A stretch of DNA of 64,000 nucleotides from JAUVKA01 sp964465145 (GCA_964465145.1 CAYXJR010000008.1:21998-85997), one strand, 5' to 3'; positions 49,856 through 58,354 are shown, counted from the first letter of the stretch. The notes: generated from the letters alone by a model not told the origin. Program-made: numbers and translations.

Positions 49856-50902
49856 TTAATTTCTTGTTATTACTTTTCTGCCTGTTCGATGACTTTCCTG
49901 GGCTGCTTCAATAATTCTTATTACGTTCAGTCCTTCTTCAGCGCTTACTGCAGCATTAGCCTTGCCGGATAGTTCTCCATAAACACCATCGTAGAACTTC
50001 ATGTAATTTCCTGGTATACTTTCGATTATCTGCCCCATGGAGTCATTTTCCGTGGTGTAAATCCTTCCCCAATCTTCTGGCGATTCTAAACCAATGTTAG
50101 TTTGATTGGCTTTCCATCCCTGGTTAAGCCGTTCTTCCTGAGGATCAGAACCTGACTTGATGAAACTTCCTTTATCACCGTGAATGATATATTTGGCGGC
50201 CCCTTGCCTGACCAGGTAACTTGATCTGAGTAGGGCTGTCAGTTGAGGATAATACAGACTAAGATTGAAATAGTCTACTATTCTGGTGTCTTTTCTCTGT
50301 TTTTGAATATCTGCATATACCGCATCCGGCCGTCCGAATAATACCAAAGCCTGATCAATCAGATGAGCACCAAGATTATAAAGAAGTCCCGAACCCAGTT
50401 TTTCATCTTCCTTCCAGGTCCCTGTTGGCGGTTCGGGCCTAAAGCGATCAAAATGGGCCTCATACTCAACCACATTACCCAGTTGTCCAGATTCCACGAC
50501 TTTCTGAATCGTCAGGAAATCACTATCCCACCTGCGATTTTGAAAGATAAACAGTCCCAATTTTAGTGTTCTTGCAAGATCAACCAGTTTTTGACCGTCT
50601 GATACAGATAAGGTGAAGGGTTTTTCCACCACAACATGTTTTCCTGCTTCCAGGGCTGCCATACAGAAGGAGGCATGCAAGTAATCGGGCACATTAACTA
50701 CCACCAGTTCAATATCCGGATCATTCAATAAATCCTTTATTGTCCTAAAAACTCTTATCCCCGGATATTGTTCGATGGCCCTGGAATGCTTTCTTTCTAA
50801 TACGCCCGACAAAACGAACTTCGAATGGGCTTCGATAAGAGGGCCATGAAATACTCTGCCCGACATGCCAAATGAGCACATTCCACATACAATTTTTTGC
50901 AT
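49856..50902 (-). CDS. Gfo/Idh/MocA family NAD(P)-dependent oxidoreductase
   Basis: A 348-residue dehydrogenase. The Rossmann domain has KIVCGMCSFGMSGRVFHGPLIEAHSKFVLSGVLE, with ELVVVNVPDYLHASFCMAALEAGKHVVVEKPFTLSV (~77-112) carrying the EKP lysine; the C-terminal domain has GTWKEDEKLGSGLLYNLGAHLIDQALVLFG (~160-190), with the histidine in GAHLID. Substrates of this family are sugars, inositols and sugar acids. It is 41 bases upstream of dctP on the same strand, so uptake and oxidation of one compound could be linked. No promoter was found. Confidence 0.88.
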   Translation of the reverse strand: MQKIVCGMCSFGMSGRVFHGPLIEAHSKFVLSGVLERKHSRAIEQYPGIRVFRTIKDLLNDPDIELVVVNVPDYLHASFCMAALEAGKHVVVEKPFTLSVSDGQKLVDLARTLKLGLFIFQNRRWDSDFLTIQKVVESGQLGNVVEYEAHFDRFRPEPPTGTWKEDEKLGSGLLYNLGAHLIDQALVLFGRPDAVYADIQKQRKDTRIVDYFNLSLYYPQLTALLRSSYLVRQGAAKYIIHGDKGSFIKSGSDPQEERLNQGWKANQTNIGLESPEDWGRIYTTENDSMGQIIESIPGNYMKFYDGVYGELSGKANAAVSAEEGLNVIRIIEAAQESHRTGRKVITRN

Positions 50903-50957
50903 CAGGCTTTTTTTATAATTTTAGTTTGGTATTTATTTTCCAAAGTGAGTCAAATTA

Positions 50958-51380
50958 GTGGTTTTTAAGCAAGGATCAAACGGATTGAGAAGTAAGTTGG
51001 CAGTATCTGTCATTATACTGTTCATATTAGTCATTTGCCTTGTCCTTTCTCTGCGTGGGAGTGTAGAAAATAACATCCCCGTAAGCAATATGAAGGCCGC
51101 CGAATTATTCGATCATTTTACTAAAGATCCTGCTTCTGCATATAATAATTTATTGAATGAAATAATTGTTGTTGAAGGTAAAGTTCATAGCATTAGCGGG
51201 AAAACTATCTGTCTGGGATTTGGCATGCGAATTGTGCGCCTTGAATTTCAGAAACGCACCTTCCAAAATCTTCCACCAGTTAAGATTGGAGAAACCCTTG
51301 TTGTGAAAGGTATCTGCCACGGTCTCGATTACACGGAAGTCGTCATCGGGCAATCTATTCTCCTGGCCCAAATGGATTGA
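50958..51380 (+). CDS. tRNA_anti-like OB-fold membrane protein
   Basis: A 140-residue protein. One N-terminal helix (KLAVSVIILFILVICLVLSL) follows a short basic tail; the rest fits the tRNA_anti-like OB-fold family: NMKAAELFDHFTKDPASAYNNLLNEIIVVEGKVHSISGKTICLGF... and GETLVVKGICHGLDYTEVVIGQSILL. Despite the name, no nucleic-acid role is shown for these envelope OB folds. The frame begins at GTG 50958; there is no ATG in a suitable position, and a TTG at codon 10 is the alternative. Confidence 0.72.
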   Translation: MVFKQGSNGLRSKLAVSVIILFILVICLVLSLRGSVENNIPVSNMKAAELFDHFTKDPASAYNNLLNEIIVVEGKVHSISGKTICLGFGMRIVRLEFQKRTFQNLPPVKIGETLVVKGICHGLDYTEVVIGQSILLAQMD

Positions 51381-51420
51381 ACTACTTAGTGCTGGCGTAA
51401 TAATTATTCACTATTCTCTT

Positions 51421-53490
51421 TCACTTAAGATACCTGTCCAGCCATTCAAAAAATGTTCGTTGCCAGAGTATACCATTTTGGGGGCTTAGTACCCAATGAT
51501 TCTCTTCCGGGAAATATAGGTACCTGGCCGGTACTCCCAGCAGTTTTGCCGCATTAAAGGCCTGCATACCCTGGCTGGCAACAATCCTGTAATCCTTTTC
51601 TCCATGGATAATCAGGATTGGTGTATCCCATTTGTCTACGAATAAATGAGGAGAGTTAGCATAACTCCATTGGACTACCGGGTTATTCCTGTCCCAGAAA
51701 GGGCCACCCAGATCCCAGTTAACAAACCACATTTCATCGGTCTCCAGATACTGGCTTTCAAAATTGAACATCCCATCGTGAGCTATGAAAGCTTTAAAGC
51801 GTTTCTCATGGTTGCCTGCCAACCAGTACACGCTGAAGCCTCCGTACGATGCTCCAACGGCACCCAATCGGTCTTCATCCACATAGGGTTCCTGAGCCAT
51901 TGCATCAATGGCTGACAGGTAGTCCTTCATGTTTTGTCCTCCATAATCGCCGGAAATCTGCTCCAGCCATTCCTGACCAAACCCCGGGAGTCCTCTGCGG
52001 TTCGGAGCCACAATAATATAGTCGTTTGCTGCCATCATCTGGAAGTTCCACCGGTAAGACCAAAACTGACTTACGGTACTTTGAGGCCCTCCCTGACAAT
52101 ACAATAATGTCGGGTATTTTTTATTAGGGTCGAAATTAGGCGGGTAAATAACCCATACCTTCATTTGTTTGGAATCGGTGGTCATTATCCAGCGTGATTC
52201 CACCTTGCCCATTGAAAGCTGGTCCAGGATTCCCTTGTTAATAAATGATATTTCAGCTGCCTCTCCATTGCTGGTATTGACCGAATAAATTTCATCTGGC
52301 TTTGACATGGATTTCCTGGTGGCAACAAGCTGATCGCCGGCTGGAATTACCTGTCCATAGTTGTGGATGCCTTCAGTTATTTTAGTGATCTGACCCCTTG
52401 CAATTGAATAATTGTAGATTTCATCTGTGGCTTGGTAGTCGGAAATGAAAAAGATGGAATTGCCAGTATGATCCCAGGCTAATGATTGAACATTCTGGTC
52501 GAAATCCTCTGTAACATATTGTTTTTCACCACTCATAGTATTCATCAAAAACAAGCGGTTCTTGTCGGATTCGTAACCGTCTCTTTCCATGCTTTCCCAG
52601 GCAAGCCATTTTCCATCCGGAGAGTAGGCAGGGTTGATATCATACCCCATCATTCCACCGGTAAGGTTTCGGGTTTGTCCACTGGCAAGGTTGAATTCGT
52701 AAAGATCAGAGTTGGTTGAGACAGTATATTCTAATCCTTTTTTCTTTCGGCTTGTGTAGACGAGTTTTTTCCCGTCAGGAGACCATGTAATTTGTTCCAT
52801 CCCACCAAAAGGTTTTAATGGTGCATCCCAGGGTTCATCCTGCAAAATATCTTTGACTTCAGAGATAGCTCCATCAGAATATTTTGCAATAAAAATATGC
52901 GTATAAGTATCAACCCAGCTATCCCAATGACGATGCATAAGATTATCAATGATGCGCGCGTTGGCCAGTGGCAGATCAGGGTGCATATCCTGGACATTTG
53001 GTTCAATTTTTACTTCCTGGAGAAAAGCAATGTGGGTCATGTCTGGTGAATAGGCAAATCCCCCAATCCCTTCCGGGCAGCCTTCCAGGGGCTGGAGAAG
53101 GGTGCCATCCGGATTCATTTCATGGATAACGCCTCCGCGGATGAAGCCAATTCGATTACCATCTGCTCTCCAGATAGGATTGTTTTCATTCTCCGGGCTG
53201 TTGGTGAGGGCAATAGATTCCCCTCCCTCAACAGGCAGCAGATACAGGTCCCTGTAACTTTTGTTCTGTTCAATGTTATAATAGGTAACAGAATATAAAA
53301 TCTGACTATGATCGGGTGAAAGGCTGACACCTCCCAGGCGGCCGAAGGACCATAAGACCTCCGGAGTCATAATATCTGATTTGAGTTTTGGGGTCTTAGG
53401 TCTGTAATTTTTACTTTTATCGGATGGATTACAGGCAAAAAGGACACTAATTAAGATGGCCGTAATTGTGGGAATGACGAACTTTTTCAT
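51421..53490 (-). CDS. S9-family prolyl oligopeptidase-like lipoprotein
   Basis: A 689-residue serine peptidase. Signal and lipobox: MKKFVIPTITAILISVLFAC, so probably lipid-anchored in the envelope. Residues ~50-430 form a beta-propeller with PD40/WD-like repeats (SPDHSQILYSV, SPDMTHIAFLQ, SPDGKKLVYTSRK, SPDGKWLAWES). The alpha/beta hydrolase domain has the nucleophile in GAVGASYGGFSVYW (~S546), aspartate in LIIHGEKDYRI (~633) and histidine in EENHWVL (~664). Likely cleaves short peptides for nutrition. It stands alone between a convergent OB-fold gene and a hairpin repeat at 53571. Confidence 0.93.
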   Translation of the reverse strand: MKKFVIPTITAILISVLFACNPSDKSKNYRPKTPKLKSDIMTPEVLWSFGRLGGVSLSPDHSQILYSVTYYNIEQNKSYRDLYLLPVEGGESIALTNSPENENNPIWRADGNRIGFIRGGVIHEMNPDGTLLQPLEGCPEGIGGFAYSPDMTHIAFLQEVKIEPNVQDMHPDLPLANARIIDNLMHRHWDSWVDTYTHIFIAKYSDGAISEVKDILQDEPWDAPLKPFGGMEQITWSPDGKKLVYTSRKKKGLEYTVSTNSDLYEFNLASGQTRNLTGGMMGYDINPAYSPDGKWLAWESMERDGYESDKNRLFLMNTMSGEKQYVTEDFDQNVQSLAWDHTGNSIFFISDYQATDEIYNYSIARGQITKITEGIHNYGQVIPAGDQLVATRKSMSKPDEIYSVNTSNGEAAEISFINKGILDQLSMGKVESRWIMTTDSKQMKVWVIYPPNFDPNKKYPTLLYCQGGPQSTVSQFWSYRWNFQMMAANDYIIVAPNRRGLPGFGQEWLEQISGDYGGQNMKDYLSAIDAMAQEPYVDEDRLGAVGASYGGFSVYWLAGNHEKRFKAFIAHDGMFNFESQYLETDEMWFVNWDLGGPFWDRNNPVVQWSYANSPHLFVDKWDTPILIIHGEKDYRIVASQGMQAFNAAKLLGVPARYLYFPEENHWVLSPQNGILWQRTFFEWLDRYLK

Positions 53491-53570
53491 TGCTTTATTA
53501 TCAAGTTAATGACTAATGTAATAGGGGAAATCGAAGATAGGTAAAATTCAGCAAATCGTTTTGAATTATT

Positions 53571-53608
53571 CCCCCTCCTAAGTTTTAAGGAGGGGGCTAG
53601 GGGGTGGA
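53571..53608. repeat. G-rich palindromic intergenic repeat, copy 2 (terminator-like)
   Basis: CCCCCTCCT (53571-53579) pairs with AGGAGGGGG (53588-53596), followed by CTAGGGGGTGG (to 53607). It lies after the TPR gene (minus strand) and before the S9 gene. The G-rich strand nearly equals the complement of the element at 37466. Confidence 0.65.
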
Positions 53609-53633
53609 TTCGAAGTATGGTTAGCGCGTTTGG

Positions 53634-54710
53634 TTACTGAATCTTATATGGCTGGCCCTGTTCAATTCGGCTCAGTCCTTTTATACTCAGAGCATAATCA
53701 GGTTTTAATTCCAATGATTTATTATAATCATCCCTGGCGTTTTTCAACTTTCCCGATACTTCATTGCAAAAACCCCTGTTATATAAAGCTTCAATATAAT
53801 TCGGTTCTTTCTCGAGGGCGATGGTAAACCAATCAATAGCAGCCTCAAAATCCTGCCGGTAGATCATACTAATGTACCCGAGGTTGTAATATGAATTGGC
53901 GATAGAAGGATCAATATTGTCAATAATATAGTTGTATTCTACCTCTGCCTCCTCAATCATATCATGATCCTGGAGGTATAATGCCAGGTTATATCTGGCT
54001 TCATAACTGTCTGGCGTGATATCGGTTGCGGCCCGGAAATATTCAATGGCGAGATTATTATGAAGTTCGGCATGGACACGCCCAAGCGTAATATACCCGG
54101 GATAAAAATCAGGCTCTTTATCCACGGCTATACGAAGGCTTCGAATAGCACCGGTAGTGTCCTGATTTTCAAGTCTGATCAGGCCTTCCAGAAAATATAT
54201 TTGGGCCAGATCATTGTTGATAGTTGCTGCTTCTCTCAAAACTACCTGTGACTTCGCATATTCCCTGAGATAAAGGTGGATCTCTGCTTTTTTTAGGAGT
54301 ATATCCGTATTCCGGGGAAAAATATTCAAACACTTATCCAGAGCCTTTTGAGCCGTATTGGGTTGGGCATTGAAAATGAAATATTCTGCTTGTTTGATAT
54401 AATAATCAGGGCTCAGGGAGTCAAGGGTAATAGCTACGCTAATATCTGTGATGGCCGGGCCAAATTTCTTCTGGGCGGCGTATAGCATTGACCTGCGATA
54501 ATAATTGTCGGAATTTAAAGGATCCCTGTTTATCAAAATGTTTATACCCTCAAGAGTCTCAACAGAATCTGTCTTAACCGAATCTGCTTGTTCAGATATA
54601 TTACTGCCCTGATTATTAGGGGATTTGCATAAGCTCAATCCAAATACAACTAAAATACTAATGAACAAAAAAGCCGTCCAGGAGACGGCTTTCCTTTTGT
54701 TATTTTCCAT
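53634..54710 (-). CDS. TPR-repeat lipoprotein
   Basis: A 358-residue protein with lipoprotein signal RKAVSWTAFLFISILVVFGLSLCKSP (lipobox LSLC) and about eight tetratricopeptide repeats between ~55 and ~350, for example DNYYRRSMLYAAQKKFGPAITDISVAI, DLAQIYFLEGLIRLENQDTTGAIRSLRIAVD, and NYIEALYNRGFCNEVSGKLKNARDDYNKSLELKPDYALSI. TPRs mediate protein contacts; partner unknown. Start at ATG 54710, overlapping recA by 11 bases. Oddly, a strong terminator hairpin with a T run (54692-54667) lies inside its first 15 codons, so its expression may depend on read-through from recA. Confidence 0.85.
   Translation of the reverse strand: MENNKRKAVSWTAFLFISILVVFGLSLCKSPNNQGSNISEQADSVKTDSVETLEGINILINRDPLNSDNYYRRSMLYAAQKKFGPAITDISVAITLDSLSPDYYIKQAEYFIFNAQPNTAQKALDKCLNIFPRNTDILLKKAEIHLYLREYAKSQVVLREAATINNDLAQIYFLEGLIRLENQDTTGAIRSLRIAVDKEPDFYPGYITLGRVHAELHNNLAIEYFRAATDITPDSYEARYNLALYLQDHDMIEEAEVEYNYIIDNIDPSIANSYYNLGYISMIYRQDFEAAIDWFTIALEKEPNYIEALYNRGFCNEVSGKLKNARDDYNKSLELKPDYALSIKGLSRIEQGQPYKIQ
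54667..54692 (-). terminator. recA terminator embedded in the TPR gene signal sequence
   Basis: On the minus strand: AAAGCCGTC (54692-54684), loop TCCTG, GACGGCTTT (54678-54670), continuing into a run of six T (to 54667). The nine-base perfect stem plus T run is a standard intrinsic terminator, 8 bases after the recA stop, yet it encodes residues ~KAVSWTAFL of the next protein. Confidence 0.75.
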
Positions 54711-55710
54711 TATTAATGGCCTCTCTGATTTTAATTTCCAATTCATCAGCGAGTTCAATATTGTCCTCGAGAAGGCCTTTAACGGCCTCACGTCCTTGCC
54801 CAAGCTTTGTTTCACCATAGGAGAACCATGATCCGCTTTTCTTGATAATTTCGAATTCTACTCCCAGGTCGATGATCTCGCCGGTTTTTGAGATACCTTT
54901 TCCGTAAATCAGGTCGAATTCAGCTTTTTTGAAAGGAGGAGCGATTTTGTTTTTAACAATTTTTACGCGGGTTCTGTTCCCGGTCACTTCTTCTCCATCC
55001 TTTAACTGGCCGATCCTGCGAACATCTATACGCAAAGAGGCATAGAATTTCAGTGCATTACCTCCTGTTGTTGTTTCAGGATTTCCGAACATCACCCCGA
55101 TTTTTTCTCTTAACTGATTAATAAAGATCACACAGGTCTTGGTGCGGCTGATACTGCTGGTGAGTTTACGAAGGGCCTGGGACATTAGTCTGGCTTGCAA
55201 CCCCATCCTGGAATCTCCCATTTCACCGTCTATCTCTGCTTTGGGTGTCAGGGCTGCAACGGAGTCGATCACAATGATATCAATTGCTCCTGACCGTATC
55301 AGGTGATCCGTTATTTCCAGGGCCTGCTCCCCATTATCCGGTTGGGATACAAGTAGATTTTCCACATCAACACCCAGATTTTCCGCATAGAAGCGGTCAA
55401 ATGCATGTTCAGCATCTATGAAGGCGGCTATGCCGCCAGCCTTTTGAGCCTCCGCGATAGCATGAATGGCCAGGGTGGTTTTTCCCGAAGATTCCGGGCC
55501 GTATATCTCAATAACCCTACCTTTCGGATAACCTCCTACACCAATGGCCAGGTCGATTGAAATCGACCCTGTGGAAATGCAGGGAATGTTTTCCACTGCT
55601 TCACCACCCATCAACATGATAGTTCCTTTGCCATAAGCTTTTTCAATTTTGTCCAGTGTCAACTTCAGGGCCTTTAGTTTTTCCTGGTTTTGTTCGTTGT
55701 TTTTTTCCAT
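54700..55710 (-). CDS. recA: Recombinase RecA
   Basis: A 336-residue RecA, the strand-exchange ATPase of homologous recombination and activator of LexA cleavage. Walker A GPESSGKTTLAIH at ~70-82, AAFIDAEHAFDRFYAENLGVDVENLLVSQPDNGEQALEI, Walker B IDIIVIDSVAALTPKAEIDGEMGDSRMGLQARLMSQALRKLT with loop L1, CVIFINQLREKIGVMFGNPETTTGGNALKFYASLRIDVRR with loop L2, and the acidic/basic C-terminus. Slightly short, as in many Bacteroidota (no long acidic tail). Upstream box TACTATTG (55738-55731, minus) resembles a -7 element with one mismatch. Confidence 0.97.
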   Translation of the reverse strand: MEKNNEQNQEKLKALKLTLDKIEKAYGKGTIMLMGGEAVENIPCISTGSISIDLAIGVGGYPKGRVIEIYGPESSGKTTLAIHAIAEAQKAGGIAAFIDAEHAFDRFYAENLGVDVENLLVSQPDNGEQALEITDHLIRSGAIDIIVIDSVAALTPKAEIDGEMGDSRMGLQARLMSQALRKLTSSISRTKTCVIFINQLREKIGVMFGNPETTTGGNALKFYASLRIDVRRIGQLKDGEEVTGNRTRVKIVKNKIAPPFKKAEFDLIYGKGISKTGEIIDLGVEFEIIKKSGSWFSYGETKLGQGREAVKGLLEDNIELADELEIKIREAINNGK

Positions 55711-55774
55711 TATATAATGCGTTTAGTATTCAATAGTATAGATGCATGTAATGAGTGAAAATGGAAAATATCAT

Positions 55775-56239
55775 TTATTTTTCCATCTCAGCCATAATCT
55801 GCTTGCTGTGCTCTTTGGTGTTAACTTTAGTGAAAATTTTCTGAATGAATCCCTTTTCGTCAATAATAAAGGTTAAACGGTGAATACCCATGTATGTTCT
55901 ACCCATCATTTTTTTCTCTCTCCAAACTCCATAATCTTCAAGAATTTTTTTGTCTGTATCGGAAACCAGATAAAATGGCAGATCAAATTTTGATCTGAAT
56001 TTGTCGTGTGATTTTCCACTATCGGCGCTCACACCGACCACCTCAAATCCTTTATTTTTCAAATCCTGATAATTGTCCCTGAGGTTACACGCTTCGGCGG
56101 TGCATCCGGGAGTATTGTCTTTGGGGTAGAAGTACAAAATAACTTTCCTGCCAAGGAAATAGTCCAGGGACCGTTTTTCTCCCTTATGATCGATAAATTC
56201 AAATTCCGGGGCTTTATTCCCTTCTAGCAAATGTGTCAT
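55775..56239 (-). CDS. bcp: Thioredoxin-dependent thiol peroxidase (Bcp/PrxQ)
   Basis: A 154-residue peroxiredoxin that reduces peroxides in the cytoplasm. The active site is YFYPKDNTPGCTAEACNLRDNY: peroxidatic cysteine in PGC, and a second cysteine five residues later, as in the atypical two-cysteine Bcp type. GVSADSGKSHDKFRSKFDLPFYLVSDTDKKI and the arginine in THRLTFIID-like IHRLTFIIDEKG follow. It is 64 bases upstream of recA on the same strand, and diverges from clpS with 139 bases between. Confidence 0.94.
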   Translation of the reverse strand: MTHLLEGNKAPEFEFIDHKGEKRSLDYFLGRKVILYFYPKDNTPGCTAEACNLRDNYQDLKNKGFEVVGVSADSGKSHDKFRSKFDLPFYLVSDTDKKILEDYGVWREKKMMGRTYMGIHRLTFIIDEKGFIQKIFTKVNTKEHSKQIMAEMEK

Positions 56240-56264
56240 AATATTCCCTTCTGATGTTAATCTA

Positions 56265-56272
56265 CAAATATA
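56265..56272 (-). promoter_or_regulatory. -7 promoter element of bcp
   Basis: Minus strand reads TATATTTG, a match to TAnnTTTG, 25 bases before the bcp ATG at 56239. No matching -33 box. Confidence 0.5.
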
Positions 56273-56288
56273 TCAACTTAACGCGGTT

Positions 56289-56296
56289 TACTTTTG
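56289..56296 (+). promoter_or_regulatory. -7 promoter element upstream of clpS
   Basis: TACTTTTG matches TAnnTTTG, 82 bases before the clpS ATG at 56379. No matching -33 box; a longer leader would result. Confidence 0.4.
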
Positions 56297-56378
56297 TCCG
56301 TATTCTGGAACTTTATTAACAAGAGCAGGATAAATTGTCAATAAAATTTACTAATTTGGATGCCCCTAATTCCGGCTA

Positions 56379-56684
56379 ATGCCGGTAGCACTGAAGGAAA
56401 TGAAACATAATGATGTAAATAAGCTGAGACGATCTCAGGATCTCACCAGCGATAAAGAATCTGATCATAGGTTTTTGGTCTTGCATAATGATGAAGTGAA
56501 TACTTTTGATTTTGTTATTGATTCATTAATTTCGATTTGTGATCATGATTCAATGCAGGCAGAGCAATGTGCCTACATTACTCATCACAGAGGTAAATGT
56601 GACGTAAAAAAAGGCTCATACAAAGTCCTGGATGTGATGCGCCAAGCCCTGATTGACAGGGGATTACAGGTAACCATTGATTAA
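56379..56684 (+). CDS. clpS: ATP-dependent Clp protease adaptor ClpS
   Basis: A 101-residue adaptor that delivers N-degron substrates to ClpAP/ClpCP-type proteases. The fold is seen in HRFLVLHNDEVNTFDFVIDSLISICDHDSMQAEQCAYITHHRGKCDVKKGSYKVLDVMRQALIDRGLQVTI; the hydrophobic pocket residues around HNDEVNTFDFV and the HxxG of THHRGKC fit ClpS. A second ATG eight codons in is an alternative start. It is first in a set with nfeD (6 bases) and floA. Confidence 0.93.
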   Translation: MPVALKEMKHNDVNKLRRSQDLTSDKESDHRFLVLHNDEVNTFDFVIDSLISICDHDSMQAEQCAYITHHRGKCDVKKGSYKVLDVMRQALIDRGLQVTID

Positions 56685-56690
56685 TCTGAT

Positions 56691-57155
56691 ATGACTGTAT
56701 TAGGAATTGTTTTGCTTGTCCTCGCCGGGGTTTTACTTTTTTTATTGGAATTTCTGGTTATTCCGGGCGTAACCATTGCCGGCATCGGGGGACTGTTATG
56801 TTTTTCAGGAGCTGTCTATCTGGCATTTGAAAATTTGGGTAATACTGAAGGTGTAATTGTATTAATAGTTGTTGTAATAGCAATAATGGTGGCTCTTATT
56901 TATGGCCTTAGGGCCAAAACCTGGAAAAGAATTTCTCTCGACACCCAGATAAAATCCAAGGTATCCGATGTTGATGGATTGGGTATTAAGCTTGGAGATA
57001 CCGGTGTCGCACTTACCCGTCTTGGACCTATTGGCAAGGTAATGATTGGCGAAAAAAGGTGTGAAGGACAGTCTATAGGGCCCTATATTGATGCAAATAC
57101 TCAGGTTGAAGTGGTCCAGATAAAGACCAATCATGTTATTGTAAAACCAAAATAA
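56691..57155 (+). CDS. nfeD: NfeD-like membrane protein
   Basis: A 154-residue protein of the short NfeD type: helices at ~3-20 (LGIVLLVLAGVLLFLLEFLVIPG), ~25-45 and ~53-75, then a cytoplasmic OB-fold domain (LGDTGVALTRLGPIGKVMIGEKRCEGQSIGPYIDANTQVEVVQIKTNHVIVKP). Short NfeD proteins partner with flotillin-like proteins in the membrane, and floA follows nine bases later, which strongly supports the call. Lacks the ClpP-like protease domain of long NfeD. Confidence 0.92.
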   Translation: MTVLGIVLLVLAGVLLFLLEFLVIPGVTIAGIGGLLCFSGAVYLAFENLGNTEGVIVLIVVVIAIMVALIYGLRAKTWKRISLDTQIKSKVSDVDGLGIKLGDTGVALTRLGPIGKVMIGEKRCEGQSIGPYIDANTQVEVVQIKTNHVIVKPK

Positions 57156-57164
57156 TTAAATATT

Positions 57165-58154
57165 ATGGACACTAATTTAGCTTATTTAGTTGGTATAGTG
57201 GCAGTTGCTGTTATCGGCCTGGCACTTCTTCTCTACATTGTACCGATCGGGTTGTGGTTTCAGGCCTTGCTCTCAGGTGTAAGGGTTTCACTGATCCAAT
57301 TGATATTTATGCGTTGGCGGAAGGTACCGCCAAGGGCCATAGTAAATGCCCTTATTACCAGCACAAAGGCTGGCCTGAGTTTGAATCGGGATGCTTTAGA
57401 AGCCCACTATCTTGCTGGAGGACATATTCAATTAGTTGTTAATTCTCTGGTATCGGCCGACAAAGCCAATCTTGATTTGGATTTCAAGATGGCTACTGCC
57501 ATTGACCTGGCCGGCCGTGATGTTTTGGAAGCTGTTCAGATGTCGGTTAATCCAAAAGTAATTAATACTCCTGCGGTCAAGGCTGTTGCCAAGGACGGGA
57601 TTGAGCTTATTTGCAAAGCCAGGGTAACCGTAAGAGCTAATATTAAGCAGCTTGTTGGGGGTGCAGGTGAAGAAACTGTGCTTGCCAGAGTAGGAGAGGG
57701 TATTGTATCTTCAATTGGATCGGCTACTTCACATAAGGCTGTACTTGAGAACCCGGATTTCATTTCCAGGGTTGTCCTTGAAAAAGGTTTAGATGCTGGT
57801 ACTGCTTTTGAGATTCTTTCAATTGATATTGCCGATATAGATATTGGGAAAAATATTGGTGCTGTGCTGCAGATGGATCAGGCCAACGCTGATAAGAATA
57901 TTGCCCAAGCCAAGGCTGAAGAGCGGCGTGCCATGGCTGTTGCTCTTGAGCAGGAAATGATCGCAAAAGCCCAGGAAGCTCGTGCCAAGGTTATTTTGGC
58001 AGAAGCGGAAGTTCCTTTAGCTATGGCTGATGCTTTTAGGAAGGGTAATATGGGTATCATGGACTATTATAAATTCAAGAATATTGAGGCTGATACCAAC
58101 ATGAGGAATTCCATTACTGATGTTCCCGGAAAGAGTGATATTTCAACGGATTAA
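57165..58154 (+). CDS. floA: Flotillin-like protein FloA (UPF0365)
   Basis: A 329-residue membrane scaffolding protein. N-terminal helix VGIVAVAVIGLALLLYIVPIGLWFQALLSGV, then the UPF0365 sequence RWRKVPPRAIVNALITSTKAGLSLNRDALEAHYLAGGHIQLVVNSLVSADKANLDLDFKMATAIDLAGRDVLEAV and the PHB/SPFH domain, and a coiled coil rich in Ala/Glu (KAEERRAMAVALEQEMIAKAQEARAKVILAEAEV). FloA marks functional membrane microdomains in Gram-positive bacteria; the role in Bacteroidota is less clear. Operon with clpS and nfeD. Confidence 0.95.
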   Translation: MDTNLAYLVGIVAVAVIGLALLLYIVPIGLWFQALLSGVRVSLIQLIFMRWRKVPPRAIVNALITSTKAGLSLNRDALEAHYLAGGHIQLVVNSLVSADKANLDLDFKMATAIDLAGRDVLEAVQMSVNPKVINTPAVKAVAKDGIELICKARVTVRANIKQLVGGAGEETVLARVGEGIVSSIGSATSHKAVLENPDFISRVVLEKGLDAGTAFEILSIDIADIDIGKNIGAVLQMDQANADKNIAQAKAEERRAMAVALEQEMIAKAQEARAKVILAEAEVPLAMADAFRKGNMGIMDYYKFKNIEADTNMRNSITDVPGKSDISTD

Positions 58155-58192
58155 AAAATCTTGCATCAAAAGTAGATAAGGTCTGAATTCTA

Positions 58193-58223
58193 TTTGGCAA
58201 AAATAATTTATTGTATACTTTTG
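58193..58223 (+). promoter_or_regulatory. Promoter of tRNA-Ser
   Basis: TTTG (58193-58196), 19 bases, TACTTTTG (58216-58223): a perfect Bacteroidota promoter with ideal spacing, 13 bases before the tRNA 5' end. Confidence 0.8.
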
Positions 58224-58236
58224 CACTACTTTTTTT

Positions 58237-58324
58237 GGAGAGGTGGGAGAGTGGCTTAATCCACCAGTTTGCTAAACTGACGTAGCTGTTACGGCTACCG
58301 GGGGTTCGAATCCCCCTCTCTCCG
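58237..58324 (+). tRNA. tRNA-Ser (anticodon GCT)
   Basis: An 88-base tRNA with a long variable arm, as expected for serine. The acceptor stem GGAGAGG pairs with TCTCTCC (one G-U), the T arm is GGGGG-TTCGAAT-CCCCC (58300-58316), and the anticodon loop TTGCTAA shows GCT, which reads AGC and AGU. CCA is not encoded; the discriminator base is G at 58324. A full promoter lies upstream. Confidence 0.93.
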
Positions 58325-58342
58325 CGAGCGGGTGTGAGTGTC

Positions 58343-58354
58343 GGTGTGGGTGTG
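58343..58354. repeat. Left arm of 12-base inverted repeat around the four-helix-bundle gene
   Basis: GGTGTGGGTGTG, exactly complementary in reverse to CACACCCACACC at 58788-58799. It is part of a GGTGTGAGTGTC/GGTGTGGGTGTG pair just after tRNA-Ser. Confidence 0.75.
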
